Assembly (NCBI GenBank): GCA_016787725.1
Contig: JAEUTZ010000025.1
Location: 186,001-250,000 of the forward strand
Direction of reading: 5' to 3'
From: Cyclobacteriaceae bacterium
GTDB taxonomy: Bacteria; Bacteroidota; Bacteroidia; Cytophagales; Cyclobacteriaceae
DNA length: 64,000 nucleotides
The notes below the pieces were generated by a model that had not been told where the DNA came from, ran no database searches, and saw only the letters and a program-made list of their open reading frames with translations. A program made the translations under genes and the position numbers. Positions 26,101-34,676 of the stretch are shown here, one piece after another; position 1 is the stretch's first letter; the number at the start of each line of letters is the position of its first letter.

Positions 26101-28394
26101 ACGTTGTTGCGAGGCCCAATTTTCATGTACCCTTCTCCATTTTGTTGCGTTTTGAATTCATGAACCGATCCGGTTTCTGAATAAACGGGTTGTCCAATTC
26201 CATTTTGTGTAATCGGGTATGCCCGGAATACATTGTTTCCGTATTCATGCATAATCACCCACCGGCCATTGCTGGTAACGTGTTCGGTACTTTTAGCAAA
26301 GAGCAGAATATTTTTTTCAAGCAAGGCACCATTTCCAGCATTCAGTTTAAGATCAAATAGTGAATACCGCACTTCATAAGGCGCAGTTCCGTTGATCGCC
26401 TGGGTAGTGAATATATAATACAGTGTTTCGTCACCAGGCACGGGGACGATTATCGCAGATTGAGAGGCAGCGGGGTCGCCACCGATGCCATTATCAATTT
26501 CAGTATCCGTTTTGTCATACACTTTGTCACCATCCGTGTAGAAGATCACATCTCCGTTGCGATCACAAACAATGGCACATCCTTCGGGGGCATCCATGGC
26601 ACTGTTATCCAACGGAACAGGGGGTTGTTCATTAAAATCAATGCCTGCTGTATTACCAAAGTGCCAAATATTAAATCGTTGGTCCTGCAATCCGTATTCT
26701 TTAACATTGACACCGGCATAAGCCGAACACCCCGCTGCATCCGTGACAACAACATAATAGTACCCTGCAGAATCAGGGGTGAGCGTAGCGCCCAAATCGC
26801 CATTCGACCAAACAATAGAAGCCGGGGTTCCGCCTTGTACGGTTACCTGTACTGAAAATTGAGTTGGTGATGAACTTCCCCGCGGTGGTGGAAACTCTTC
26901 TTTGCAAGCCGTGGTATCCTGAACGAGCTGAATTTGAAGGGCAAAAGGATTGATGGTGACAGGTTGTGTGAACGACTGGGTTTGACTTCCGTAAAATGCA
27001 TTGAGTGTTACGTTAAAGGTTCCCGCGGAACCATAGGTATAAATCGGACTCCAACTTCCGGAAGTACCACCATCGCCAAAGATCCACCGCAAGCTATCGG
27101 CATTGGGTGTTACATTGGGAAAGAAACTGGTTGGTGAGTTTTGGCAAGAGCCCTGCGTGGTAAACGCAATGTTCAATACCACACTATCCTGAGGTTTGAA
27201 AGCTGGAAACTGAGTGCCATTATAATCAACACCACCAAATAGTGATTGTGTGTGGACTACTTCGCTGGCAACGGTATCGGTGTTGGTTAATTTTCCTAAT
27301 AAGAAAGGCCCTCCCGAGGTGGCCTGATATAAATGATAGATGGCGCTATCCGGAGCAACCTGCAATCCATAACTTCTGAATACTGGTGCGGTGAGTACCG
27401 GAGCCAGGGTAATAGAAGGATTCTGATAATCGTATTGAAATATATTCGCAGAAATGCCCGTGTCGCCATGCCGTGATAAGTACAGGTACTGGCCTCTTGA
27501 ATCCCATTCGATGTCATAGATACTTTGCCCATTGGTAGCGGGTGTCGCTGAATTGAAAATAAACCGATCGAAGGTGAGTAGTCCGGTGGCATTGTCAAAG
27601 TTAAGAATCAAGGCATCGGTGTTGGGATCCTGCGGTGAGACTGCAATTTTACCACTGGCTTCATGATATGAAAAATTGGCAACCGAAGTTGGGAAAGCAA
27701 TTCCTGAGGAAACGATGGATGGGAAGGTGGCAGTAACATTGATCAGGGTTGCGGCATATGTCTGCGATCCATTTTGGTGAGAGATTAACCAGAAGTCGGT
27801 TTGATTGGCGTGCGGCACCACAATCATTCCTTCCGATCGGTTGGATAGCCCAGGTACCGCAACGTTTTTTGCGGCATCCACAACCCCCAGAGCCGGAGCC
27901 GGAAAGACGGCATTCCCGAATTGGGTCAGGTCTACAACACTGTGGCTGATGGAACCGCCCGTTGTGAAGTTAGCCGAGTTGGTAAAGATGTACCATCGGT
28001 TGGGTACCCCTGGCATTGGGGCGATGGCCACTGGTTGATTCGTATCCGGCTGTCCATTCAACCCACTCCCGTTGGGCATTAACAAATGGCAGGCATCGTA
28101 GACGCGCACGCCATCGGTGTAGAACAATAAATTTGCAGTGACCGGATCGGTGGCCACGGCAGCGCCTCCCCTCGAAAAGGGGATGGCCTGATTGGTTACC
28201 GGCTGCGCTACATTGGTAGCCCGGTTAAACCGAATTCCCTGGGTTGAATTTCCAAAATACCAGTTGTGCTGCGATAAATCCTGACTATACAAAGAGTTTG
28301 ACAGGAGCCCCAATACCACCAGAATGAACACCCCGGATCTTCCCTGCAGTTTCACATCCTTCATGACCATAAACTCATAGACTTTGTATATCAA
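23181..28394 (-). CDS. Giant secreted PKD-domain protein with gliding-motility-associated C-terminal domain
   Basis: A 1737-residue surface protein. A signal peptide (best start Met11 at 28364 or Met9 at 28370) is followed by two copies of a beta-propeller-like module (about 37-400 and 570-930). The repeated motifs are NWYFGN/IWHFGN, LLFYTDG/VIFYTDG and YDIEWDSRG/YGVEFSPGG. Each module ends in a PKD domain (WIFGDGG near 440, WFFGDGG near 985). Many Ig/SprB-like repeats follow, and the C-terminus has NRWGELVYES, WNGGYNNNAGQPLPGGTY and ALIR, the type B gliding-motility/T9SS tail. It is exported, probably by the type IX system. It diverges from porP/sprF. Confidence 0.93.
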   Translation of the reverse strand: MIYKVYEFMVMKDVKLQGRSGVFILVVLGLLSNSLYSQDLSQHNWYFGNSTQGIRFNRATNVAQPVTNQAIPFSRGGAAVATDPVTANLLFYTDGVRVYDACHLLMPNGSGLNGQPDTNQPVAIAPMPGVPNRWYIFTNSANFTTGGSISHSVVDLTQFGNAVFPAPALGVVDAAKNVAVPGLSNRSEGMIVVPHANQTDFWLISHQNGSQTYAATLINVTATFPSIVSSGIAFPTSVANFSYHEASGKIAVSPQDPNTDALILNFDNATGLLTFDRFIFNSATPATNGQSIYDIEWDSRGQYLYLSRHGDTGISANIFQYDYQNPSITLAPVLTAPVFRSYGLQVAPDSAIYHLYQATSGGPFLLGKLTNTDTVASEVVHTQSLFGGVDYNGTQFPAFKPQDSVVLNIAFTTQGSCQNSPTSFFPNVTPNADSLRWIFGDGGTSGSWSPIYTYGSAGTFNVTLNAFYGSQTQSFTQPVTINPFALQIQLVQDTTACKEEFPPPRGSSSPTQFSVQVTVQGGTPASIVWSNGDLGATLTPDSAGYYYVVVTDAAGCSAYAGVNVKEYGLQDQRFNIWHFGNTAGIDFNEQPPVPLDNSAMDAPEGCAIVCDRNGDVIFYTDGDKVYDKTDTEIDNGIGGDPAASQSAIIVPVPGDETLYYIFTTQAINGTAPYEVRYSLFDLKLNAGNGALLEKNILLFAKSTEHVTSNGRWVIMHEYGNNVFRAYPITQNGIGQPVYSETGSVHEFKTQQNGEGYMKIGPRNNVAVALSTPGISNLVEVFSFNDSTGVLDNYRKIDLNEPNGQVYGVEFSPGGNKLYATVKGSPSPSSIFEYFLDSLNQPYFKQRINQNSELGAIQVGPDGQIYVAINGSGSLGTIQANEDTTALSAFTPNGFALLSGTNSRLGLPNFIQNQGNAFGGPGFDFAGVCFGDSTRFAGTATDAIDQFQWFFGDGGSSTEPAPVHLYAAPGLYTVSMRLTNRCSLDTTIVKQVRIFPSPAPPTIPGAAVLCTGAVTLDANLTNIPDLTYAWSSGDTTRTIVVNAPAFVSVTITDLNGCTSFAQTIVADNRPQVDLGPDLTICEDNATPTLNAQNPGANFLWRIDGVNASTIQTQAVDTSLPGVFTYEVTVTDPVTTCSITDQKVFTINVSPSFTLSGINPTSCGTATGSITLQLNPTTPPGGPYSYFLTGPNSFNQQGIDQVAPATIGPIGGQRAGTFSGIVTDQISGCTISSSFGLNDATYTAVAVAQAPNCDPVTVQVTASGTFSPPLQYRVTDNATGTTTAPVTGQPAVFNIVPPLPAGTYTIEITDNLGCIFTINNFAVVPTAPINIAINSSLCAVTPTLTASGGTAYTWTTSVPGSIVGATNGATIQLLPGAGTVTYTVTATGAGCPATQSVTVDVPGTITASFTQSDACADQVLLTAQPAGNFTYRWFRNGVQQGLGQTIAVGLADNGASYEVEIMSTLTGCVYRSAPQTVEVSGLINVTLAGTQACDDDQPFTLTATTNATGVTFTWFLDNVIIVGANTPSINQTAEGTYRVEISKGSCTVPAQIQVIKAPLPAGELPNRVIICNDPDNNDPSTATVDLDPGSFVSYDWFKNQLSLNYTQQVLTADSEGLYEVDITNSFGCVSRDETEVLNDCIPKIIAPTAFRPTSSVPNNKEFFVYTFFITDNFQILIYNRWGELVYESRDRNFKWNGGYNNNAGQPLPGGTYAYVVKYVSSFRPDRGIQEQRGGVALIR

Positions 28395-28557
28395 ACTTGA
28401 TGTTGAAAATTAAAACGTCAAATCACACTAAAGTAATACAAATTGATCTAAAAATTCGTTTGGTTGTTTAAAGCGCCCTATTTGTCGGCAAATGTTTTTT
28501 TTAATGTTCCGAAAGAATTTAATTTGCTCTGATTGAGCCCGGACTAAACTCGAACTA

Positions 28558-29601
28558 ATGTCTCGAATTGCCCTTATTGCTTGTGCATGGATGCTGTTGA
28601 TGGCGGGGTCGGTAACTGCTCAAGACCCTCAATACTCACAATTTTATGCTGCCCCCCTTTATTTGAATCCTGCTTTTGCCGGATCAACAAATCAGAGCCG
28701 GATCGGGATTAATTATCGCAATCAATGGCCGGCCATTGACGCGAATTTTATTACGATGTCCGCTTTTTATGATACCTACATCGAAGATAAGAACAGCGGA
28801 GTAGGGGTTTTGTTAACCCGCGATCGCGAAGGAATCCTCGGTCTGCAATCGATTAGTCTTGCGCTGCAATATTCATATGACGTCCGGCTCACCCAGGGTC
28901 TTTCTTTCCGCCCGGGTTTGCAGGCAGCCATTTATAATCGGTCAATCAACTTTGACAAACTTACGTTTGGTGATCAGTTTGATCCGCTCACGGGCGAGAT
29001 GATCAATCCGGAATCAGCGGAGGGATTGAATACAGGCCAATCAAAATTTTTTCCGGATGTTTCTGCGGGTGGCTTGCTTTACAGCAGCAGAGCCTGGTTA
29101 GGGTTTGCTGCTCATCATTTAACCCAGCCTAACCAATCCTTAATTGGTGAGGAGAGCAAGTTGCCGATGAAACTCTCTGGACATGCCGGATTAAAATTTT
29201 ATTTTAAACCAGGCGAGATGGGAGATGGATTTTACACGCGCCCGCAGGAACGAAGCATTGCCCCGGCTATACAATATCGTCACCAGGGCGAGTTCGACCA
29301 AATGGATGTTGGGTTCTATTTTACGTTTGAACCATTGATCATAGGAACCTGGTATCGGGGCGTTCCGTTTAAGCAGGTGAATGGATTCACCAATAATGAA
29401 TCAGTCGTGTTGTTGGTTGGATTTACCAAGAAGGGTGCGAAGGATATTTTGAATATCGGGTATAGTTATGACTACACCATTTCCCAACTGGGAGCGGGAA
29501 GCGGTGGCGCGCACGAATTCAGCCTGGTGTATTCCTGGTCAACGCGTAATCCGCGCAAGCCACCGAAAGATAAGTTGATGATTCCGTGCCCGGATTTTTA
29601 A
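28558..29601 (+). CDS. PorP/SprF-family type IX secretion-associated outer membrane protein
   Basis: A 347-residue beta-barrel protein. A signal peptide to about residue 21 (VTAQ) is followed by the family opening DPQYSQFYAAPLYLNPAFAG, then NYRNQWPAI and YDTYIEDKNSGVGV, with alternating barrel strands to the end. In Bacteroidetes, PorP/SprF paralogues are typically encoded next to the giant T9SS-exported adhesin they help to attach, which matches the divergent 1737-residue protein. The start ATG is at 28558 with an AT-rich 163-base divergent promoter region upstream. Confidence 0.94.
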   Translation: MSRIALIACAWMLLMAGSVTAQDPQYSQFYAAPLYLNPAFAGSTNQSRIGINYRNQWPAIDANFITMSAFYDTYIEDKNSGVGVLLTRDREGILGLQSISLALQYSYDVRLTQGLSFRPGLQAAIYNRSINFDKLTFGDQFDPLTGEMINPESAEGLNTGQSKFFPDVSAGGLLYSSRAWLGFAAHHLTQPNQSLIGEESKLPMKLSGHAGLKFYFKPGEMGDGFYTRPQERSIAPAIQYRHQGEFDQMDVGFYFTFEPLIIGTWYRGVPFKQVNGFTNNESVVLLVGFTKKGAKDILNIGYSYDYTISQLGAGSGGAHEFSLVYSWSTRNPRKPPKDKLMIPCPDF

Positions 29602-29636
29602 CAGTTTGTTTTGCCGATTAGTCGGTTTGCTATCGT

Positions 29637-29885
29637 ATGAAAAATCAAACAGCTTTGTGGTTTAGTAATCCTTCGTTAAGCGTTGTTCTTACTTTTATTG
29701 CCGTTTGGTTACTCGGTAATTTTCTGCTGGTGGCAGCGATGACGGACTTCTTTCGTGAGGAGGTCGCATTTTCAAAACAATTACCGGTTTCTTTCCTGAT
29801 GCTTTTATCAACAGCATCCACGCTGAAAGTAATAAGAAATTATTTCAAAGCACGAAGATCAAACCGGGAAACACAAACGGGTTAG
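29637..29885 (+). CDS. Small two-helix membrane protein (82 aa)
   Basis: No family recognised. Two hydrophobic segments (about 15-36 and 48-62) and a basic C-terminal tail (KARRSNRETQ) predict a small inner-membrane protein. It begins 35 bases after porP/sprF on the same strand and overlaps the end of the convergent aspartoacylase-like gene by four bases. Confidence 0.6.
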   Translation: MKNQTALWFSNPSLSVVLTFIAVWLLGNFLLVAAMTDFFREEVAFSKQLPVSFLMLLSTASTLKVIRNYFKARRSNRETQTG

Positions 29886-30859
29886 TCATTCTCGCCACTA
29901 CCGTCAATCCTGCACAGGTTATCCATGCCAATGTGTAGCAAGGCATCGCCTGCATTTACAACTGGATGATTGTTCAAGCCTACCACATATCCGGTAGAAG
30001 GTGCTTTCACAGTTTCCTTAAATTCACCGAACGGATCAGTAATCGTACCTACGATCTGATTTTTATGAACCAGCTCTCCACAATTGATGGCGGCTTGAAA
30101 TAATCCGGCATGATGAGCCCGTGCCCAGGATGAGTTCCAGATGGTTTTATTTTCTTGTTTTGCTTCAGGTGCCCAATCAATCATTTGAAGGTGCTTCATT
30201 AAACGCAAGGTGCCGTTGATGCCCTCTTCAATGGCCTGCTGATCAAATCGCAGTGACTCGCCTCCTTCATACACAATGATATTCTTCCCCAATTTTGCGG
30301 CTTGTTGCCGGATGGAATGTGGCCGGAATGGGGAATCAATGGTAAAGGGTGCATGAAAGGCGTTGGCTAACTCAACGTTTCTTTTCTCCGACATTACACA
30401 GCGGATTTGGGGATAGTTTGTTCGCATGGCACCTCCCGTATGGAAATCTATTCCGTAGTCGATGTAGGGAATGATTTCATGGGTGATGTGATACGCCACC
30501 CGCGAAGCCAGGGATCCATTTTTGCTTCCCGGAAAAGAGCGATTCACATCCTTGCCGTCCGGAACTTCGCGCGAATAATTCAGAAAACCGTAGATGTTGA
30601 TAATGGGCATACAAATAACCGTTCCTCGCTTCACCCGATTATGGCCCATGTCCAAGATTCTGCGCACGATTTCCATGCCATTGATTTCATCACCATGCAT
30701 GCCGGCTGTTAATGCCAACACCGGCCCTTCTTCTAATCCCCGAAATACATAGATAGGCGTGTCTATCTGTGTCCGGGAGGGGAGGCGGGCAATGTTGATG
30801 ATGATCTCTTTGAATTCTCCAGGTCGGATTTGTTGTCCGACTATCGTTACATCTTTCAT
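29882..30859 (-). CDS. Succinylglutamate desuccinylase/aspartoacylase-family zinc carboxypeptidase-like protein
   Basis: A 325-residue M14-like metallohydrolase. Zinc ligands are visible as H55 and E58 in GMHGDEIN, with the third His in DFHTGG (about 141), and a downstream catalytic Glu is expected in YEGGES. The C-terminal beta domain (SWARAHHAGLFQAAI, DPFGEFKETVKAPSTGYVVG) is typical of AstE/aspartoacylase relatives. It follows rimK closely on the same strand. In that setting it may trim a glutamate-containing modification or peptide; that is inference. Confidence 0.9.
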   Translation of the reverse strand: MKDVTIVGQQIRPGEFKEIIINIARLPSRTQIDTPIYVFRGLEEGPVLALTAGMHGDEINGMEIVRRILDMGHNRVKRGTVICMPIINIYGFLNYSREVPDGKDVNRSFPGSKNGSLASRVAYHITHEIIPYIDYGIDFHTGGAMRTNYPQIRCVMSEKRNVELANAFHAPFTIDSPFRPHSIRQQAAKLGKNIIVYEGGESLRFDQQAIEEGINGTLRLMKHLQMIDWAPEAKQENKTIWNSSWARAHHAGLFQAAINCGELVHKNQIVGTITDPFGEFKETVKAPSTGYVVGLNNHPVVNAGDALLHIGMDNLCRIDGSGEND

Positions 30860-30928
30860 TTAATTTTGAAATTGGGCATTAGGCATTAGTCTTTCGATAT
30901 TGGGTTGAGGATGGCTCTTAATTCCCAA

Positions 30929-31840
30929 TCAGGCATTTATTTTATCCTTTTGGATCTTTTTCTTTCCGGCATGTTTTTCCAGGTACTCATATACTTTACC
31001 GGCAATATCCACTTTTGTTGCTCCTTCAATTCCTTCAAGGCCTGGTGAAGAATTTACTTCAATAATCAAGGGACCACGCTTAGACGGTAACATATCTACT
31101 CCGGCCACTCCAAGGCCCATTTTTTTAGCGGCTTCAATGGCAGCATGTTTTTGGTGGCGATCCAGTTTAACCACCGTGGCCACACCGCCCCGGTGAAGGT
31201 TCGACCGGAACTCACCTTCGCGGGTAGCCTGTCTCCGCATGGCACCGACCACTTCCCCATTCACAACGAAGGCCCGAATGTCAGTGCCTTTCGCTTCTTT
31301 AATAAATTCCTGAACAATGATCCGGGTTTTAACTCCATGAAATGCTTCAATAACCGATTGGGCTGCCTTCTTATTTTCAGCCAACACCACCCCCAACCCC
31401 TGCGTTCCTTCCAGGAGTTTAATTACCACTGGAGCCCCGCCAACTGCTTCAATCACTCCTTCCGTATCCTTCGAGTAATCCATGAAGATGGTTTTGGGTA
31501 AGCCCAATCCGGCCCGGGATAAAATCTGCAGGCTGCGGAGTTTGTCGCGGGATCGAATCAAGGCTTGTGACTCAACGGCTGTAAAAACTTTCATCATTTC
31601 GAATTGGCGTACCACCGCAGCGCCATAAAATGTAACGGAGGCGCCAATGCGGGGAATAATGGCATCGAAATAATCGAGTCGTTTGCCATTGTACCACACC
31701 ATGGGGTTTTTCTTTTCAATCAGCAACACACATTTCATGTGATCGATGATTTCCACCCGGTGCCCTCTTTTTTCTCCTGCTTCCTTTAAACGTTTCGTTG
31801 AATAAAGCCGGGCATCTCTGGATAAAATGGCGATGTTCAT
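30929..31840 (-). CDS. rimK: RimK-like ATP-grasp alpha-L-glutamate ligase
   Basis: A 303-residue ATP-grasp ligase of the RimK type, which in E. coli adds glutamates to the C-terminus of ribosomal protein S6. The N-terminal part has [17 protein letters not shown] and the ATP-grasp core has [35 protein letters not shown] and [21 protein letters not shown]. Its start overlaps the end of the DTGA protease gene by four bases (ATGA-type coupling). Confidence 0.93.
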   Translation of the reverse strand: MNIAILSRDARLYSTKRLKEAGEKRGHRVEIIDHMKCVLLIEKKNPMVWYNGKRLDYFDAIIPRIGASVTFYGAAVVRQFEMMKVFTAVESQALIRSRDKLRSLQILSRAGLGLPKTIFMDYSKDTEGVIEAVGGAPVVIKLLEGTQGLGVVLAENKKAAQSVIEAFHGVKTRIIVQEFIKEAKGTDIRAFVVNGEVVGAMRRQATREGEFRSNLHRGGVATVVKLDRHQKHAAIEAAKKMGLGVAGVDMLPSKRGPLIIEVNSSPGLEGIEGATKVDIAGKVYEYLEKHAGKKKIQKDKINA

Positions 31841-32283
31841 ACGCCTTGGGTTTTGTTTTGGTAAGATAAATCTTTTTTAGTCACATCAATGAGAAAACGG
31901 TCGCGTAAGATCTTGCGACCCAAGAGTACCGGAAACTTCAGATTTCCACGATTACTCAATGAGAACTCGGCCCGTATTAAATAATCGTAAATTTTGATTG
32001 TCGTTTTAATAACATAGCGCAATTCGGCTTCACCAAAGGAATTTCTTATTTCTCTACGATCAAATTTTTTGAATACAAATTTCATCCCGGTAAATTCGGG
32101 ATGCTCTTCATCTAACAAAACGAACTCCAGGTTTCCATCAACTATTTCAGCGCGCGAGCAATGAAGACTGCAATTGTAAGCTCCGGTATCAATCTTGGCA
32201 TGAATGTCCGTAAGCCCAAGGCCAGGCAAGTCAACGCGATCGGATCGTCCAAGGGTTTGCATGAGGGAGGCAAGTAAATTCAA
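31837..32283 (-). CDS. RimB-like retropepsin-type protease (PF05618 'ATP-dependent zinc protease')
   Basis: A 148-residue single-domain protein with the retropepsin motif DTGA at 32-35 ([15 protein letters not shown]) and the family end [18 protein letters not shown]05618 proteins are encoded next to rimK in many bacteria; in Pseudomonas the homologue RimB cleaves the polyglutamate tail RimK adds. Because the two genes overlap here, the same write-and-trim pairing is likely. The older 'zinc protease' name is probably misleading, since no zinc motif is visible. Confidence 0.88.
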   Translation of the reverse strand: MNLLASLMQTLGRSDRVDLPGLGLTDIHAKIDTGAYNCSLHCSRAEIVDGNLEFVLLDEEHPEFTGMKFVFKKFDRREIRNSFGEAELRYVIKTTIKIYDYLIRAEFSLSNRGNLKFPVLLGRKILRDRFLIDVTKKDLSYQNKTQGV

Positions 32284-32307
32284 GCTACTTCTATTCTCTA
32301 AAATAAA

Positions 32308-32330
32308 AAAGCCCTGAATTTCAGGGCTTT
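32308..32330 (-). terminator. Terminator of the DUF2911 gene
   Basis: AAAGCCCTGA (32308-32317) pairs perfectly with TCAGGGCTTT (32321-32330) around a 3-base loop. On the minus strand it is followed by TTTATTT. It lies 22 bases past the DUF2911 stop and 25 bases before rimB-like, separating the two units. Confidence 0.9.
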
Positions 32331-32352
32331 CTAATAAATTAACGAGGCTGAA

Positions 32353-32865
32353 TTATCCTTTTGAAATTTTGAATGCCGTAGCCGTATTCTCCCACTTTAA
32401 AACCACTTTATCTTTTTCAACTGCGATGTTAAAAGTCTCTACAAAACTGTCGGTTTTGCCGGGCTTAACGGTTACGCGCAATACATCTTCATCTTGTTTG
32501 TAATCATAGGCTCCCCACTTAATGCCTTTGTTGATAATAATCACCCATTCATTTTCGCCAGGAAGGGTGTATAAACCATATTTTCCTTTAGCCACCGCTT
32601 TGCCTTCAATCTTTACGTTTTCGCTAAATTCAATGGTGGTAGTTGCATTGGCGCCTGTGCGCCATACTTCTCCGTAAGGAACCAACCCGCCCATGATTTT
32701 TCTACCTTTTGCAGAAGGCTGATGGTAGTCGATGGTTACATTAATCCCATCGATGGTTCCTTCTGCTTTGGCGGGCGGACTGGGCATTTTTTTGTCCTGC
32801 GCGATTGCCTGAATTGTCATGGCTAACGCAAACAGGGTGATCATCATGCTGATTTGTTTTTTCAT
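32353..32865 (-). CDS. DUF2911 domain-containing secreted protein
   Basis: A signal peptide (1-22, ending AIAQ) precedes a DUF2911 domain: KAEGTIDGINVTIDYHQPSAKGR, VPYGEVWRTGANATTTIEFS, VAKGKYGLYTLPGENEWVIIIN, and a C-terminal strand with VLKWENTATAF. (Segments quoted separately.) This family is abundant in Bacteroidota and its role is unknown. It probably has its own -7 promoter box at 32930-32937 and its own terminator at 32308-32330. Confidence 0.93.
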   Translation of the reverse strand: MKKQISMMITLFALAMTIQAIAQDKKMPSPPAKAEGTIDGINVTIDYHQPSAKGRKIMGGLVPYGEVWRTGANATTTIEFSENVKIEGKAVAKGKYGLYTLPGENEWVIIINKGIKWGAYDYKQDEDVLRVTVKPGKTDSFVETFNIAVEKDKVVLKWENTATAFKISKG

Positions 32866-32929
32866 AAGGTTAATGGTTTTTAAAGATTATTAACACGATA
32901 ACAAGTAACAGGCCACTTTAACAGCGTGC

Positions 32930-32937
32930 CAAAGATA
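32930..32937 (-). promoter_or_regulatory. Bacteroidetes -7 promoter box for DUF2911
   Basis: On the minus strand the sequence is TATCTTTG, an exact match to TAnnTTTG, about 65 bases before the start codon. A TTTA about 18 bases further upstream could serve as a weak -33 element. Confidence 0.5.
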
Positions 32938-33030
32938 ATGTTGTCAACATGATCTAAAACGGACCAGTTCCTTATTTTGTTTAGGATTGTTTGCCTGAAT
33001 TGACTATCAGGAGGTTAGGCCAACTGAATT

Positions 33031-33333
33031 TCAGGCGAGTAACTCAATTTGCCGTCTTAGATATTCTGTCTGCACAACCCCGGATTGTCGCCAACGAGGC
33101 TCCCCATTTCTAAAGATAATCAGCGTTGGCACACCCTGAACTTGATAAGATTGTGCCAGAGCAGGGTTCTTATCTACATCTATCTTTACTATCCGTACTT
33201 TATCACCCACTTTGCTCTTGAGTTCCTCCAAAATCGGTTTCATCATTTTGCAAGGCCCACACCATTCGGCTGAAAAATCAACCAGAGTGGGTACCTCACT
33301 GTTAATCAACTCAAAGAAATCTCCTTTTGCCAT
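33031..33333 (-). CDS. Thioredoxin
   Basis: A 100-residue cytoplasmic thioredoxin. The redox site WCGPC places the cysteines at 25 and 28, with [16 protein letters not shown] before them, [16 protein letters not shown] and the cis-proline loop QGVPTLI. It is the last gene of a cluster that runs Crp/Fnr regulator, DUF6132, two rhodaneses, OsmC, thioredoxin; only one base separates it from the OsmC gene. It may reduce persulfides or disulfides handled by its neighbours. Confidence 0.95.
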   Translation of the reverse strand: MAKGDFFELINSEVPTLVDFSAEWCGPCKMMKPILEELKSKVGDKVRIVKIDVDKNPALAQSYQVQGVPTLIIFRNGEPRWRQSGVVQTEYLRRQIELLA

Positions 33334-33334
33334 A

Positions 33335-33808
33335 TCAGGCCCCCTTGCTTTGTGTTTCGGCCACCAGGATCGTTGACACCATGGTTATTTTTGATTTGAT
33401 TGAATTTGAAATCAGACAAGCCGCTTCTGATTTTTGTAGCACCCGTTCAGCCCGTTCCCGATCTTTTTCATGAACGATGGTAACCACCGGCTCCAGGATT
33501 ACTTCCGACATCATAAATTTTCCTTCTATTTTTTCCAGTTTTCCCTTCGAATCGCAATGAAATGAAGTAAACTCCAAATTTGAATTTTCGGCAATGGCCA
33601 GAAAGGTCGTCATCAGACAGCTGCTCACCGAGGCGGTGAATAAATGTTCGGGAGACCAGACGCCCGGAATTCCCTTCGGAAACTCGGGTGGCGTTGCTAC
33701 TTCAATACAGCCATCATGTTGAGTAGGGACGTTCAGTTCCGGAGAACACATCATTCCTTTCCGGTCCTTATTCCAAGCGATCTGAACATTATAAAAATGG
33801 GCATCCAT
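33335..33808 (-). CDS. OsmC-family protein
   Basis: A 157-residue OsmC/Ohr-fold protein. The two expected cysteines appear in [13 protein letters not shown] (about 62) and [11 protein letters not shown] (about 130), so a thiol-peroxidase chemistry is possible. N-terminal [23 protein letters not shown] and [11 protein letters not shown] are typical of the OsmC rather than Ohr branch. It is embedded in the rhodanese/thioredoxin operon, which suggests organic peroxide or persulfide removal. Confidence 0.9.
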   Translation of the reverse strand: MDAHFYNVQIAWNKDRKGMMCSPELNVPTQHDGCIEVATPPEFPKGIPGVWSPEHLFTASVSSCLMTTFLAIAENSNLEFTSFHCDSKGKLEKIEGKFMMSEVILEPVVTIVHEKDRERAERVLQKSEAACLISNSIKSKITMVSTILVAETQSKGA

Positions 33809-33812
33809 AGAA

Positions 33813-34127
33813 TTACAATTTATATTTCAGTCCAATCCAGCTGCCACCATTGTAAACCTGCGTATATCCTTTCGATTTTAAGATGTTTCTGGCAGACCGG
33901 CTTCGAATACCGGAGGCACAACAAGTGATGATCACCTGGTTCTTATCGGATAACCTGGCGGTGTTATTGCTTAATGTCTCCACCGGAATATTGATGGAGC
34001 CGCGGATATGCCCACCGGCAAACTCATTTTTTGTGCGTACATCGAGCACCACTGCACCCTTCTCCACCAATTCGGAATAATTTACTTTAGGGCCAAGTCC
34101 TAACAGATTTTTAAGGGCTTCGATCAT
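33813..34127 (-). CDS. Single-domain rhodanese
   Basis: A 104-residue rhodanese with the persulfide-carrying loop CASGIRSRSA (active Cys70) and the typical VVLDVRTKNEFAGGHIRGSINIP. An N-terminal amphipathic stretch (MIEALKNLLGLG) precedes it. It overlaps the second rhodanese gene by four bases and is followed by OsmC after four. It probably acts as a sulfur carrier. Confidence 0.92.
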   Translation of the reverse strand: MIEALKNLLGLGPKVNYSELVEKGAVVLDVRTKNEFAGGHIRGSINIPVETLSNNTARLSDKNQVIITCCASGIRSRSARNILKSKGYTQVYNGGSWIGLKYKL

Positions 34128-34417
34128 AAAATATCAACCGTTTTGGATTGTAAATGATTCAAGGAAAGCCAACTCCCGGCATCCACGCAATTCAACCCTT
34201 GTTGTTTGAGTAAATGTGAAGCCATGGAACTTCTGCCTCCGGATGCACAGCATAGGATCAACGGTTGTTGAAAATTTTTTAATTCATCCAACCTACCGTG
34301 AAGTTCGCTCACGGGAATATTGATGGATCCGGTTACATGACCACCCTGATATTCATGGGGCGTTCGTACATCCACAATCGTACCCTCATTATTCTGAAGT
34401 AATTTTTCTATCGTCAT
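34124..34417 (-). CDS. Single-domain rhodanese
   Basis: A 97-residue rhodanese with VDVRTPHEYQGGHVTGSINIP and active-site loop CASGGRSS (Cys57). The two adjacent rhodaneses are about the same size but diverged, so they may work as a relay. It starts four bases after the DUF6132 gene and overlaps the next rhodanese by four bases. Confidence 0.92.
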   Translation of the reverse strand: MTIEKLLQNNEGTIVDVRTPHEYQGGHVTGSINIPVSELHGRLDELKNFQQPLILCCASGGRSSMASHLLKQQGLNCVDAGSWLSLNHLQSKTVDIL

Positions 34418-34420
34418 TGT

Positions 34421-34615
34421 TTATTTTTTTTCTTTTTGAAACATGTTAAAAAGCAATGCCCCCATCAAACCTCCATATAAGGTGGAGTTGACGGGATTGG
34501 AAGTAATAGGACAGGTACCCGAAATGCAACCGATTTGTTGCCAATATAGATACCCGGCTCCCAGGCCAGCTGAGATGCCAACGATTGTAAGCCAGTATTT
34601 CTTAAGAAGGATCAT
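34421..34615 (-). CDS. DUF6132-like small membrane protein
   Basis: A 64-residue protein with two hydrophobic helices (about 8-25 and 45-60) joined by a loop containing GCISGTCPITSNP, whose two cysteines are characteristic of the DUF6132 type. It opens the rhodanese-OsmC-thioredoxin operon and could present sulfur at the membrane. It lies 57 bases downstream of the Crp/Fnr gene; the CRP/FNR-type palindrome at 34663-34676 is about 48 bases before its start. Confidence 0.8.
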   Translation of the reverse strand: MILLKKYWLTIVGISAGLGAGYLYWQQIGCISGTCPITSNPVNSTLYGGLMGALLFNMFQKEKK

Positions 34616-34662
34616 ACTTTTGCAGGTTTATGCAAAAGTAAGGGCAATAGAATTTCTGGAAA

Positions 34663-34676
34663 GTGACTTAAATCAC
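34663..34676. promoter_or_regulatory. CRP/FNR-type palindromic operator
   Basis: GTGACTTAAATCAC is a perfect GTGA-N6-TCAC site. Read on the minus strand it extends to TTGTGA-N6-TCACTT, close to the TTGTGA-N6-TCACAA consensus of the CRP/FNR superfamily. It overlaps the end of the Crp/Fnr gene and lies upstream of the DUF6132-rhodanese-OsmC-thioredoxin genes, so the adjacent regulator is the obvious candidate. Confidence 0.65.

Noticed and set aside
31837-32283. Zinc protease as named for PF05618
   Set aside because: The DTGA motif is retropepsin-like and there is no HExxH or other zinc motif.
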